Below, piece by piece: positions 7,372 to 13,566 of a stretch of 14,290 nt of DNA. The notes under the pieces were generated by a model that was not told where the DNA came from, did no database searches, and worked only from the letters and a program-made list of their open reading frames with translations. Position 1 is the stretch's first letter; every line of letters begins with the position of its first letter. Position numbers and translations under genes: made by a program. The stretch is from Gallionellaceae bacterium UBA6222 (lineage in GTDB: Bacteria > Pseudomonadota > Gammaproteobacteria > Burkholderiales > Gallionellaceae), in contig DISA01000052.1 in NCBI GenBank assembly GCA_002421915.1, positions 1 through 14,290 on the forward strand, given 5' to 3'.

Positions 7372-10284
7372 TCAGACACAGATCCCAAGATCGGGGAGTC
7401 TGTCGTCCTTCATGAATGCTTCGAATTCTTCCGCTGGCACAGGTTTCGAAATCAAATAGCCTTGCGCGTAATCGCAACCCGCAGCGTGCAGCAGCTTGCA
7501 CTGCTCCTTCGTTTCAACCCCCTCGGCAATCACCTTCAGGCCGAGCTTGTGTGCCATCACGATGATGGCCTCGGAGAGCGCCCGGTCATTGTGGTCAGTC
7601 GCCAGGTCGCGCACAAATGACTGGTCAATCTTCAGGTAATCGATATCGAATTTCTTCAGGTAGGACAAGGACGAATAGCCGGTACCGAAATCATCGATGG
7701 ACGTTTGAATTCCCGCATCGCGGAATTTGGCCAGCCTGTAGGCAACATCGGGGTCTGCATCCAGCAACAAGCCCTCGGTAATTTCGATAACGATGCCTTG
7801 TCCGGACAGATCGAGTTTCTGTAAATAACTCAACCATTCACTGCCCGTACAGCCTGCGGCATGGCGGAACTGAACCGGCGACACATTGACGCTGATCTGG
7901 AACGCGGGGTTATACAGCGCCTGCCATTGTCTGGTCTGGCGTGCCGCTTCCCTGAACACCCAGTCGCCAATCTCGACGATCAACCCGGTTTCTTCGGCCA
8001 GCGGAATAAACATCGCCGGGCTGATCAGGCCGCGTTCCGGGTGCTGCCAGCGGACCAGTGCCTCTGCCTTGGTGATGCGGCCACTGCCCAAATCAACGAT
8101 CGGCTGGTAATAAACCCGGAACTGGTTGGACTCCACCGCACTGCGCAACTCATTGGTCAATTGCAGCCGCGTCTGTGCAGCTTGCTGCATGGATGCCGTA
8201 AAGTAATCAAAACGGTTGCGCCCCCTGTTCTTTGCCACGTACATCGCCTGATCGGCATTCTTCAGCATGTCTTCTATCTCGGTGGCATCATCCGGATACA
8301 GGGTGATGCCGATACTGGCGGATACATACGCGATCTCGTTGCCCAACTGAAACGGCTTGGCCAAGTTTTGCAGGATATTCTCAGCCACGCGGTCAATACT
8401 GCCAATGTCCTCCAGCCCCGTCAGGATGACGGTGAATTCGTCCCCGCCCAGCCGTGCCACCGTATCGGCCTCGCGCACGCAACCGCTGATGCGTTGCGCC
8501 GCTTCCCGCAGCATGATATCGCCCATGCCGTGCCCCAGCGTGTCGTTAACCTCCTTGAACTTATCCAGATCGATGAACAATAGCGCCGTTTTCAAATCGG
8601 CGCGGTGCGCCTTCCTCACATCCTGCTGCAGCCGGTCCTGGAACATGCGGCGGTTGGGCAGACCGGTCAGGCTGTCGAAGTTGGCCTGGTTCCAGATTAG
8701 CTCCTCGGAGGCCTTTTGTTCCGTGATGTCACGGATGAAAGCGTTGAATTCGTAATTTCCCTCCGCCTGACCCGCCACCTTGATCGGGGCGATGGAGAGT
8801 TCGACCGGAAACTCGTGACCGGCGCGATGCAGTCCGGTCATTTCGATGCGCGCATTCAGCATCGGCCCTTCGCCGGTACGCAGGAAACGTTGCAAACCCT
8901 CTGCATGCGCCTCGCGGTACTGCGGCGGGATGATGGTCTCGCCCAGCACACGCCCGAGCGCTTCTTCCCGGCTCCAGCCGAAAATCTTCTCTGCCTGGTT
9001 GTTCCAGCCGGTAATGACACCCCGGGCATTCATTTTCACCACACCATCCATGGCAGTGTCGATGGTGGCACGCAGGCGATCTTCATCTTCGCGGTGCGTT
9101 TCCATCAGCGCGCTGAATTGATGTGCCATTTCATTAAAGCTCTCGCCCACCTGGCTGAGTTCATCATCCGTGCCGAGGTTAACCCGCACGTTCAGGTCGC
9201 CCTCGGCAAACCGGCGCAAGGAATGCACCAGCGTCTGAATACTGCCCACAATCGCGTAATAGATGCTGACCGACAGATAGACCACCAGCAGAAATATCAG
9301 CAGGGAAATGCCGGTATTGGTGTACAGCATATTTTTCGCCCTGGCGATGCGCGTGTGGATCAACACCTCGGCAGCCGGCAACAGGGATTCGTACATCAGC
9401 ACGTAGCCCCTGTCGATTTCTGCCGTGGCCATCTCCAGAAAGGCTTCGGGGTTGGCATAAAAACGCCCACCGAAGATATCCCTCTCGATGAAATGGATGA
9501 CCTTCTGCGCCGCCTGATCAATATCATTCGCCACCACTTGGAGTGCGCCCTGAATCTGCGGGTTGTAATAGCTGCTCTTGTTGAGGTTGGCACTGAAGTC
9601 GCCAAGTGCGGTTTCAAGCTCGGCAACCAGGACATGCAGCCGGATCTTCTGTTTCTCGGAGAGCCGTCTTTCAGACAGGATGACGGTGCTGTAGGCACGG
9701 AGCCGCCCAAGGTGTTCGAGCGCGTGTGGCAGTTTATTAAGCACGGTATCAAGCAGATAAAACGAAGCCAGCTCCGGGTCCAGGGTCAGCAGATATTCAT
9801 CGGCAACTCTTGTTTTAAACGCCTGGAGTTGTTCGATCAGACGGGTATGCGCGGCGAAGCTTTCCTCTTTCTCTTGGTACGCCCATCTCTTCTGCAATTT
9901 TTCCCAATCCGCCTTGATGCGCCGAAAATCTTCACCCGAAGTCAGGCTGGCAGGCAGTTGCTCCTCCATCGCCCTGAAAGTCCCGACGGCATCATCCTCC
10001 TGGGATGCAGCCATGCCCTGCATGCCCGCGTTGCCGCTCAACAACGCGGCGGCAATGCCCCGGTGCAACTGGACAGCCTGGACAGTACGGGAGAGCGGCT
10101 CGATCAGGGCGATGCCTTGCAGTTGCCGCTGCGCGGGCTGGATGATCCGTTCCAGCATGACGGATAGCCCATACACGACCACCGCGATCGAGACCAGGGA
10201 CAACACCCACAGCAGCGAAAATTTCCCGGTGTAGTTCAGCCGATTCAGCAGGGAAATGGCGGGAAAGAACAATTTTCTCCGCAT
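7372..10284 (-). CDS. Membrane-bound PAS-GGDEF-EAL cyclic-di-GMP cyclase/phosphodiesterase
   Basis: This is a 970-aa predicted inner-membrane signalling protein. In order: membrane helix 1 (about 22-44); a periplasmic sensor of about 280 residues, mostly helical; membrane helix 2 (about 323-347); a HAMP-like linker (about 348-397, RRFAEGDLNVRV...DDELSQVGESFNEM); a PAS domain (about 405-522, ending FIRDITEQKASEEL); a GGDEF domain (about 530-695); and an EAL domain (about 705-960). The cyclase motif GGDEF (613-617) is intact, and RxxD (READ, 604-607) sits five residues upstream, as in the product-inhibition I-site. The EAL side keeps EAL (741-743), a conserved glutamate in EITEG, DDFGTGYSSL (864-873) and the EGVET/QGYLISKP blocks. 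Both activities are therefore possible; which dominates cannot be read from sequence. The ligand of the periplasmic domain is unknown; its LHRGIAAALLSGN stretch recalls nitrate-sensor-like helical domains, a weak resemblance. It lies 76 bases after mltA on the same strand. Confidence 0.95.
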   Translation of the reverse strand: MRRKLFFPAISLLNRLNYTGKFSLLWVLSLVSIAVVVYGLSVMLERIIQPAQRQLQGIALIEPLSRTVQAVQLHRGIAAALLSGNAGMQGMAASQEDDAVGTFRAMEEQLPASLTSGEDFRRIKADWEKLQKRWAYQEKEESFAAHTRLIEQLQAFKTRVADEYLLTLDPELASFYLLDTVLNKLPHALEHLGRLRAYSTVILSERRLSEKQKIRLHVLVAELETALGDFSANLNKSSYYNPQIQGALQVVANDIDQAAQKVIHFIERDIFGGRFYANPEAFLEMATAEIDRGYVLMYESLLPAAEVLIHTRIARAKNMLYTNTGISLLIFLLVVYLSVSIYYAIVGSIQTLVHSLRRFAEGDLNVRVNLGTDDELSQVGESFNEMAHQFSALMETHREDEDRLRATIDTAMDGVVKMNARGVITGWNNQAEKIFGWSREEALGRVLGETIIPPQYREAHAEGLQRFLRTGEGPMLNARIEMTGLHRAGHEFPVELSIAPIKVAGQAEGNYEFNAFIRDITEQKASEELIWNQANFDSLTGLPNRRMFQDRLQQDVRKAHRADLKTALLFIDLDKFKEVNDTLGHGMGDIMLREAAQRISGCVREADTVARLGGDEFTVILTGLEDIGSIDRVAENILQNLAKPFQLGNEIAYVSASIGITLYPDDATEIEDMLKNADQAMYVAKNRGRNRFDYFTASMQQAAQTRLQLTNELRSAVESNQFRVYYQPIVDLGSGRITKAEALVRWQHPERGLISPAMFIPLAEETGLIVEIGDWVFREAARQTRQWQALYNPAFQISVNVSPVQFRHAAGCTGSEWLSYLQKLDLSGQGIVIEITEGLLLDADPDVAYRLAKFRDAGIQTSIDDFGTGYSSLSYLKKFDIDYLKIDQSFVRDLATDHNDRALSEAIIVMAHKLGLKVIAEGVETKEQCKLLHAAGCDYAQGYLISKPVPAEEFEAFMKDDRLPDLGICV

Positions 10285-10354
10285 TATTCCGGTCTGCCTC
10301 TATTGTTTGTCAATGCCATACTCCCCCCGAGCACGCCGTGACCAAAGTCGCGCA

Positions 10355-10363
10355 ACTATATCA
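10355..10363 (-). promoter_or_regulatory. Candidate extended -10 promoter for the GGDEF-EAL gene
   Basis: TGATATAGT on the minus strand overlaps the mltA stop codon. It fits an extended -10 element (TGn followed by TATAGT) and would start a transcript near 10348 with a leader of about 64 bases. No good -35 hexamer lies at the right distance. Co-transcription from mltA remains an equal alternative. Confidence 0.3.
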
Positions 10364-11527
10364 GTTTAATGCCGGCTCGCCACCCTTGGGAAACAGCACC
10401 CATAGCCGCCCGCTTTGCTTCATGCGCCCCGCCTGATGACCGGCCAATTCGCCAAACCCCCAGAAGAAATCCGCACGCACCGCGCCCTTGATCGCACCGC
10501 CGGTGTCCTGCGCAAAGACGAGCCGGTTGAGCGGCTCGCTGCTGTTCGGCTGGGTGGTGGCCAGGAACACCGGCACGCCGAGCGGCACGGTGCGCCGATC
10601 GACGGCAATGCTGTATTCATTGGTCAGCGGCACCCCCAGTGCGCCGATGGGCCCGGAAAGAGTGGGCGGCAACTCGCGAAAGAATACATAGCTGGGGTTG
10701 TGCCCAAGCAATATCCCGAGCTGCGCGGGATTTTTCTCCGCCCAATTCTTGATCCCCTGCATCGAAGCCTGTTCCGGCAACAGCTCGCCCATGTCGATCA
10801 GTTTTCTGCCGATGGAAGCGTAGGGATGGCCGTTCTGCTCGGCATAGCCGATCCTGGCATGGGTGCCGTCCTCCAGCTGGATGCGCCCGGAGCCCTGGAT
10901 CTGCAAGAAGAACAGCTCGACCGGGTTGTCCACCCAGAACAGCTCGCGCCCGCGCAGGGCGGATGCCAGTCCGGCCTCGATCTCGGCGCGGTTGAAATAG
11001 GGTACAACGCGCTTGCCCTGCAGGCGGGCGCGCACGATGTTGCCGCGAAACTGCGGATAAAGCTCACCCATATCAACTTCCAGCATATCTTCCGGCGGCG
11101 CATAAATGGGATAGGCAAAGCGCTCGCTGCGCTTGCGGCTGCCCGGTAGCAGCGGTTCGTAATAACCGGTGACGAGGCCGGTGTCGCTGCCGTCCGGATT
11201 GAGTATCTTGTAAGGCGTGAACCAGGTCTCATAAAACGTACGCTGCGCCATCGCGTCATCCGCCGCGATACCCTTGGCGGCAGCGCAGATTGGCAGCCAG
11301 TTGGTTTTCAGGCGCAGGGCACTGCAGGTTTGCTGCAATGCAGGCCACGAAGCCGGCAGCTCCTGTTGCAGCCAGTCAGGCAGATCAGTCCAGCTGGCCA
11401 ACAGAAAATCGGGGGAGGGTTTACCCACCGGAGGGATCGGCTCTTTCGGCGGCGGTGTCTGGCAGGCGGAAAGCCACATTCCGGCGCACAACGCGAACAG
11501 GGCAGAACGAATGGTGCGCAGCCTCAT
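10361..11527 (-). CDS. mltA: Membrane-bound lytic murein transglycosylase A (MltA), lipoprotein
   Basis: MltA is a periplasmic, outer-membrane-anchored enzyme that cleaves the MurNAc-GlcNAc bond of peptidoglycan and leaves 1,6-anhydro ends. The 388-aa product starts with a signal peptide ending in the lipobox LSAC, so Cys22 should be lipidated. Family blocks follow: VTGYYEPLLPGS (119-130), LFFLQIQGSGRI (205-216), YAEQNGHPYASIGR (228-241), NPSYVFFRE (277-285), the 3D-domain stretch FAQDTGGAIKGAVRADFFWG (338-357), and GRLWVLFPK at the end. The Asp in ADFFWG (353) appears to align with the catalytic Asp of E. coli MltA; Asp341 is also conserved. I chose the ATG at 11527, two bases after the apaG stop; a TTG at 11533 in the same frame would overlap that stop as TTGA and add two residues. 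It probably shares a transcript with apaG. Confidence 0.95.
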   Translation of the reverse strand: MRLRTIRSALFALCAGMWLSACQTPPPKEPIPPVGKPSPDFLLASWTDLPDWLQQELPASWPALQQTCSALRLKTNWLPICAAAKGIAADDAMAQRTFYETWFTPYKILNPDGSDTGLVTGYYEPLLPGSRKRSERFAYPIYAPPEDMLEVDMGELYPQFRGNIVRARLQGKRVVPYFNRAEIEAGLASALRGRELFWVDNPVELFFLQIQGSGRIQLEDGTHARIGYAEQNGHPYASIGRKLIDMGELLPEQASMQGIKNWAEKNPAQLGILLGHNPSYVFFRELPPTLSGPIGALGVPLTNEYSIAVDRRTVPLGVPVFLATTQPNSSEPLNRLVFAQDTGGAIKGAVRADFFWGFGELAGHQAGRMKQSGRLWVLFPKGGEPALN

Positions 11528-11529
11528 GT

Positions 11530-11913
11530 TCAATGCAGGGTGCGTGGCACGCTCAACACGAACTGCGGTATCGGCACGTCGAATTCGCCGCCTTCCACTA
11601 TCCGCATCCGATAGCTGCCGGACATGGTGCCGACCTGGGTCGCCAGCACCGTGCCGCTGGTGTATTCAAACCCCTGCCCCGGTTTGATGACGGGCTGTTC
11701 ACCGACCACGCCCTTGCCCTTGACTTCCTGCACGTGGCTATCGGCGTCGGTAATGATCCAGTGCCGGCTGAGCAATTGCACCGGATGCTCGCCCTGATTG
11801 GTCACGGTAATAGTGTAGGCAAACACGTAACGGTTATCCGCCTCATCCGACTGGTCGGCCAAATAGCGCACCTGAACGGCAACGTGAACGCGATAGGGAG
11901 AAGAATCATGCAT
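11530..11913 (-). CDS. apaG: ApaG (DUF525) protein
   Basis: This 127-aa protein belongs to the ApaG family, a small fibronectin/Ig-like beta-sandwich. Its exact biochemical role is unsettled; the name comes from its linkage to apaH in enterobacteria. The family block is clear: GKGVVGEQPVIKPGQGFEYT followed by SGTVLATQVGTMSGSYRM (residues about 67-104), together with YTITVTNQGEHPVQLLSRHW in the first half. The ATG at 11913 is the only reasonable start, since an in-frame TGA lies four codons upstream. No Shine-Dalgarno is visible before it, and the best upstream promoter would place the transcript start almost on the ATG. It is divergent from rpe and is followed within two bases by mltA, so the two are probably co-transcribed. 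Confidence 0.95.
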   Translation of the reverse strand: MHDSSPYRVHVAVQVRYLADQSDEADNRYVFAYTITVTNQGEHPVQLLSRHWIITDADSHVQEVKGKGVVGEQPVIKPGQGFEYTSGTVLATQVGTMSGSYRMRIVEGGEFDVPIPQFVLSVPRTLH

Positions 11914-12019
11914 CGCCGCATTTCACCGTATTTTGTCCGGCATGACAAGCCGCGCGGCGAATAATGTGCAGTTTCGGTTAGAATGCGCAGCCAGATTTCC
12001 AACTTTCGAGGATCAAACC
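11914..12019. promoter_or_regulatory. Divergent promoter region between apaG and rpe
   Basis: The 106-base gap must drive both directions. Toward apaG the minus strand has TTGTCA (11948-11943), a 17-base spacer and TGAAAT (11925-11920), a fair -35 with a weak -10. Toward rpe the plus strand has TAGAAT (11979-11984), a good -10 without a good -35. GAGGA at 12008-12012, seven bases before the rpe ATG, is its ribosome site. Motif matches are by eye, and both promoter calls are tentative. Confidence 0.4.
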
Positions 12020-12709
12020 ATGGACTACCAGATCGCCCCTTCGATTCTTTCCGCCAACTTCGCCCGCCTCGGCGAGGAGGTTGACAATGTGCTCGCCTCG
12101 GGCGCCGATATCGTGCATTTTGATGTAATGGACAACCATTATGTGCCCAACCTGACCATCGGCCCGCTGGTGTGCGAGGCGCTGCGCAAGCATGGGGTGA
12201 CCGCGCCGATCGACGTGCATCTGATGGTCAAGCCGGTGGACCGCATCATTCCCGACTTTGCCAAGGCCGGCGCGACCTACATCACCTTCCATCCGGAGGC
12301 GTCCGAACACATCGACCGCACCATCGGTCTGATCAAGGAAAGCGGTTGCAAGGCCGGCCTGGTATTCAACCCGGCCACCCCGCTGGACGTGCTGGAATAC
12401 ACCCTGCCCAAGCTGGACATGGTGCTGCTGATGTCGGTCAACCCCGGCTTCGGCGGCCAGAAATTTATCCCCTATGTGCTGGACAAGGCGCGTGCCGTGC
12501 GCAAGATGATAGCCGCGGGCAAATACAACTGCCGCCTGGAGATCGACGGCGGCGTCGGCCCGGCCAACATCAGGGAAGTGGCTGAAGCAGGTGTGGATAC
12601 TTTCGTTGCCGGCTCTGCAGTGTTCGGCAAATTCAACGCCAGCGACAAGAACCACTACAACACCGTCATCGGCGAGCTGCGTGCTGAACTGGCGAAGGTA
12701 AAGGCTTAA
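12020..12709 (+). CDS. rpe: Ribulose-phosphate 3-epimerase
   Basis: Rpe is a cytoplasmic TIM-barrel enzyme that interconverts ribulose 5-phosphate and xylulose 5-phosphate in the pentose phosphate pathway and, in autotrophs, the Calvin cycle. The 229-aa product has the full family pattern: IAPSILSANFARLGEE (5-20), VHFDVMDNHYVPNLTIG (32-48) with His33 and Asp35, VHLMVKPVD (66-74) with His67, VLLMSVNPGFGGQKFI (135-150), EIDGGVG (174-180) with Asp176, and FVAGSAVFG (195-203). Asp35 and Asp176 are the expected acid/base pair. I chose the ATG at 12020 because it matches the usual N-terminus and has GAGGA seven bases upstream; the frame is open 29 codons further back, but that would cross the divergent promoter region. 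Its TAA shares a base with the gph ATG (TAATG). Confidence 0.97.
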   Translation: MDYQIAPSILSANFARLGEEVDNVLASGADIVHFDVMDNHYVPNLTIGPLVCEALRKHGVTAPIDVHLMVKPVDRIIPDFAKAGATYITFHPEASEHIDRTIGLIKESGCKAGLVFNPATPLDVLEYTLPKLDMVLLMSVNPGFGGQKFIPYVLDKARAVRKMIAAGKYNCRLEIDGGVGPANIREVAEAGVDTFVAGSAVFGKFNASDKNHYNTVIGELRAELAKVKA

Positions 12710-13449
12710 TGGAGAAGGGTAAAGGGAACGCGCCTGCGGCGCTCAAGGGAGAAGGGTCAACCCTTTCCCCTTCCCCCTTCCCCCTTCCCATTCAGGCCAT
12801 CGTCATCGACCTCGACGGTACGCTGCTGCATACCGCGCCGGAGTTGGCCGAATCTGCCAACCGCATGTTGCGCGATATGGGCCGCGCGCCCGTGTCACAA
12901 GACCTGCTGATGAGCTATATCGGCAACGGTATCCACTGGCTGGTGAAGCGCGCGCTCACTGGCGACATGCATGCCGAGCCGGATACCGCGCTGTTCGATG
13001 AGGCACTGCCGATCTTTGAAAAGCATTACACCGAACTTTTGCTCGACAGCCAACCCTTCCCCAACGTGATCACGGGTCTGGATGCACTGAAAGCGGCGGG
13101 TTATCGTCTTGGCTGCATTACCAACAAGGTCGAGCGTTACACCCATCCTTTGCTGAAAGGCATCGGCATGACGCGCTACTTCGACATCGTGTTGTCCGGT
13201 GATACGCTGCCCGAGAAGAAGCCGCATCCGCTGCCGTTGCTGCACTCAGCGCAGTTCTTCGGCGTACCGATCGAACAACTGCTGTTGGTCGGCGATTCAT
13301 TAAGTGATGCGCAAGCGGCACGCGCCGCGGGCTGCCCCGTATTTTGTGTCCCCTACGGTTACAACCACGGCGAGCCGGTCGAAACATTGAACGTCGATGC
13401 CGTCATTCCCGATCTCACCGGCGTCCTGCCGCTCATTCGGCTTGCCTGA
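12709..13449 (+). CDS. gph: Phosphoglycolate phosphatase (HAD family) with repeat-derived N-terminus
   Basis: Gph dephosphorylates 2-phosphoglycolate, formed by DNA repair or by Rubisco oxygenation. The 246-aa product has the HAD motifs in order: DLDGTL with nucleophile Asp34 and Asp36, a helical cap domain (about 45-120), CITNK (136-140) with Thr138, Lys171 in EKKPHP, and GDSLSD (195-200) with the metal-binding Asp. Its position between rpe and trpE is a common betaproteobacterial order. The first 28 residues (MEKGKGNAPAALKGEGS and on) are unlike the short leader usual before the first HAD strand, and are encoded by a G/C-rich repeat. No ATG, GTG or TTG occurs in frame between that repeat and IDLDGTLL, so the ATG at 12709, overlapping the rpe stop by one base, is the best start. 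Confidence 0.93.
   Translation: MEKGKGNAPAALKGEGSTLSPSPFPLPIQAIVIDLDGTLLHTAPELAESANRMLRDMGRAPVSQDLLMSYIGNGIHWLVKRALTGDMHAEPDTALFDEALPIFEKHYTELLLDSQPFPNVITGLDALKAAGYRLGCITNKVERYTHPLLKGIGMTRYFDIVLSGDTLPEKKPHPLPLLHSAQFFGVPIEQLLLVGDSLSDAQAARAAGCPVFCVPYGYNHGEPVETLNVDAVIPDLTGVLPLIRLA
12711..12789. repeat. Compound repeat forming the 5' end of gph
   Basis: Within 79 bases there are two exact copies of GGAGAAGGGT (12711-12720 and 12748-12757). Between them is a small stem GCGCC-TGC-GGCGC (12730-12742). After them come a near-palindrome AAGGGTCAACCCTT (12752-12765) and three tandem copies of the heptamer CCCCTTC (12767-12787). The G-rich left side is roughly complementary to the C-rich right side. 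It looks like a mobile or amplified intergenic repeat that now supplies the start and first 27 codons of gph. Confidence 0.65.
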
Positions 13450-13451
13450 AC

Positions 13452-13490
13452 ATGAAACTGAATAATCCCTTCTGTTGGCGATGGTGCTGA
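13452..13490 (+). CDS. Candidate trp leader peptide, 12 codons with two Trp
   Basis: An ORF reading MKLNNPFCWRWC and then TGA begins two bases after the gph stop and ends two bases before the REP inverted pair in front of trpE. It has Trp codons at positions 9 and 11. Short Trp-rich peptides before trpE are the hallmark of ribosome-mediated attenuation. There is no clear Shine-Dalgarno, so translation would rely on coupling to gph termination. Two Trp codons in twelve could also be chance. Confidence 0.3.
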   Translation: MKLNNPFCWRWC

Positions 13491-13492
13491 TA

Positions 13493-13548
13493 TGTAGGTC
13501 GGGATTCATCCCGACATGACTCGCTGTCGGGATGAATCCCGACCTACA
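13493..13548. repeat. Inverted pair of GTAG-headed REP elements (BIME-like)
   Basis: Two perfect 24-bp inverted arms (13493-13516 and 13525-13548) flank an 8-base loop, TGACTCGC. Each arm carries the tetranucleotide GTAG followed by its own palindrome, GTCGGGA-TTCA-TCCCGAC (13499-13516) and GTCGGGA-TGAA-TCCCGAC (13527-13544). GTAG plus palindrome is the recognised layout of REP sequences mobilised by RAYT (TnpA-REP) transposases. As RNA it can form either one long hairpin or two small ones. There is no T-run after either arm, so it is not a standard intrinsic terminator, though it may stabilise the upstream mRNA. Confidence 0.9.
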
Positions 13549-13566
13549 AATTCACAGGAGATTTTC

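Noticed and set aside
8716..10167. A 483-codon open frame on the plus strand, opposite the GGDEF-EAL gene
   Set aside because: It is antisense to a gene with complete, well-conserved domains, shows no recognisable domain itself, is rich in His, Gln and Arg as expected from mirrored codons, and has no ribosome site.
10308..10313. A perfect TTGACA on the minus strand before the GGDEF-EAL gene
   Set aside because: The only -10-like hexamer downstream (AATAAT) is 19 bases away and overlaps the start codon, so the transcript would begin inside the gene; the next in-frame Met would lose the first membrane helix.
11528..11533. TTG start for mltA two codons upstream
   Set aside because: The ATG at 11527 gives a normal lipoprotein signal peptide; TTG cannot be excluded because it would form a TTGA overlap with apaG, but ATG is the simpler choice.
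11978..12655. A 225-codon minus-strand frame opposite rpe
   Set aside because: It is fully antisense to an unmistakable rpe and carries no recognisable domain.
13493..13548. The long hairpin after gph as a rho-independent terminator
   Set aside because: No T-run follows the right arm on the plus strand or the left arm on the minus strand; the GTAG heads and nested palindromes fit a REP pair better.
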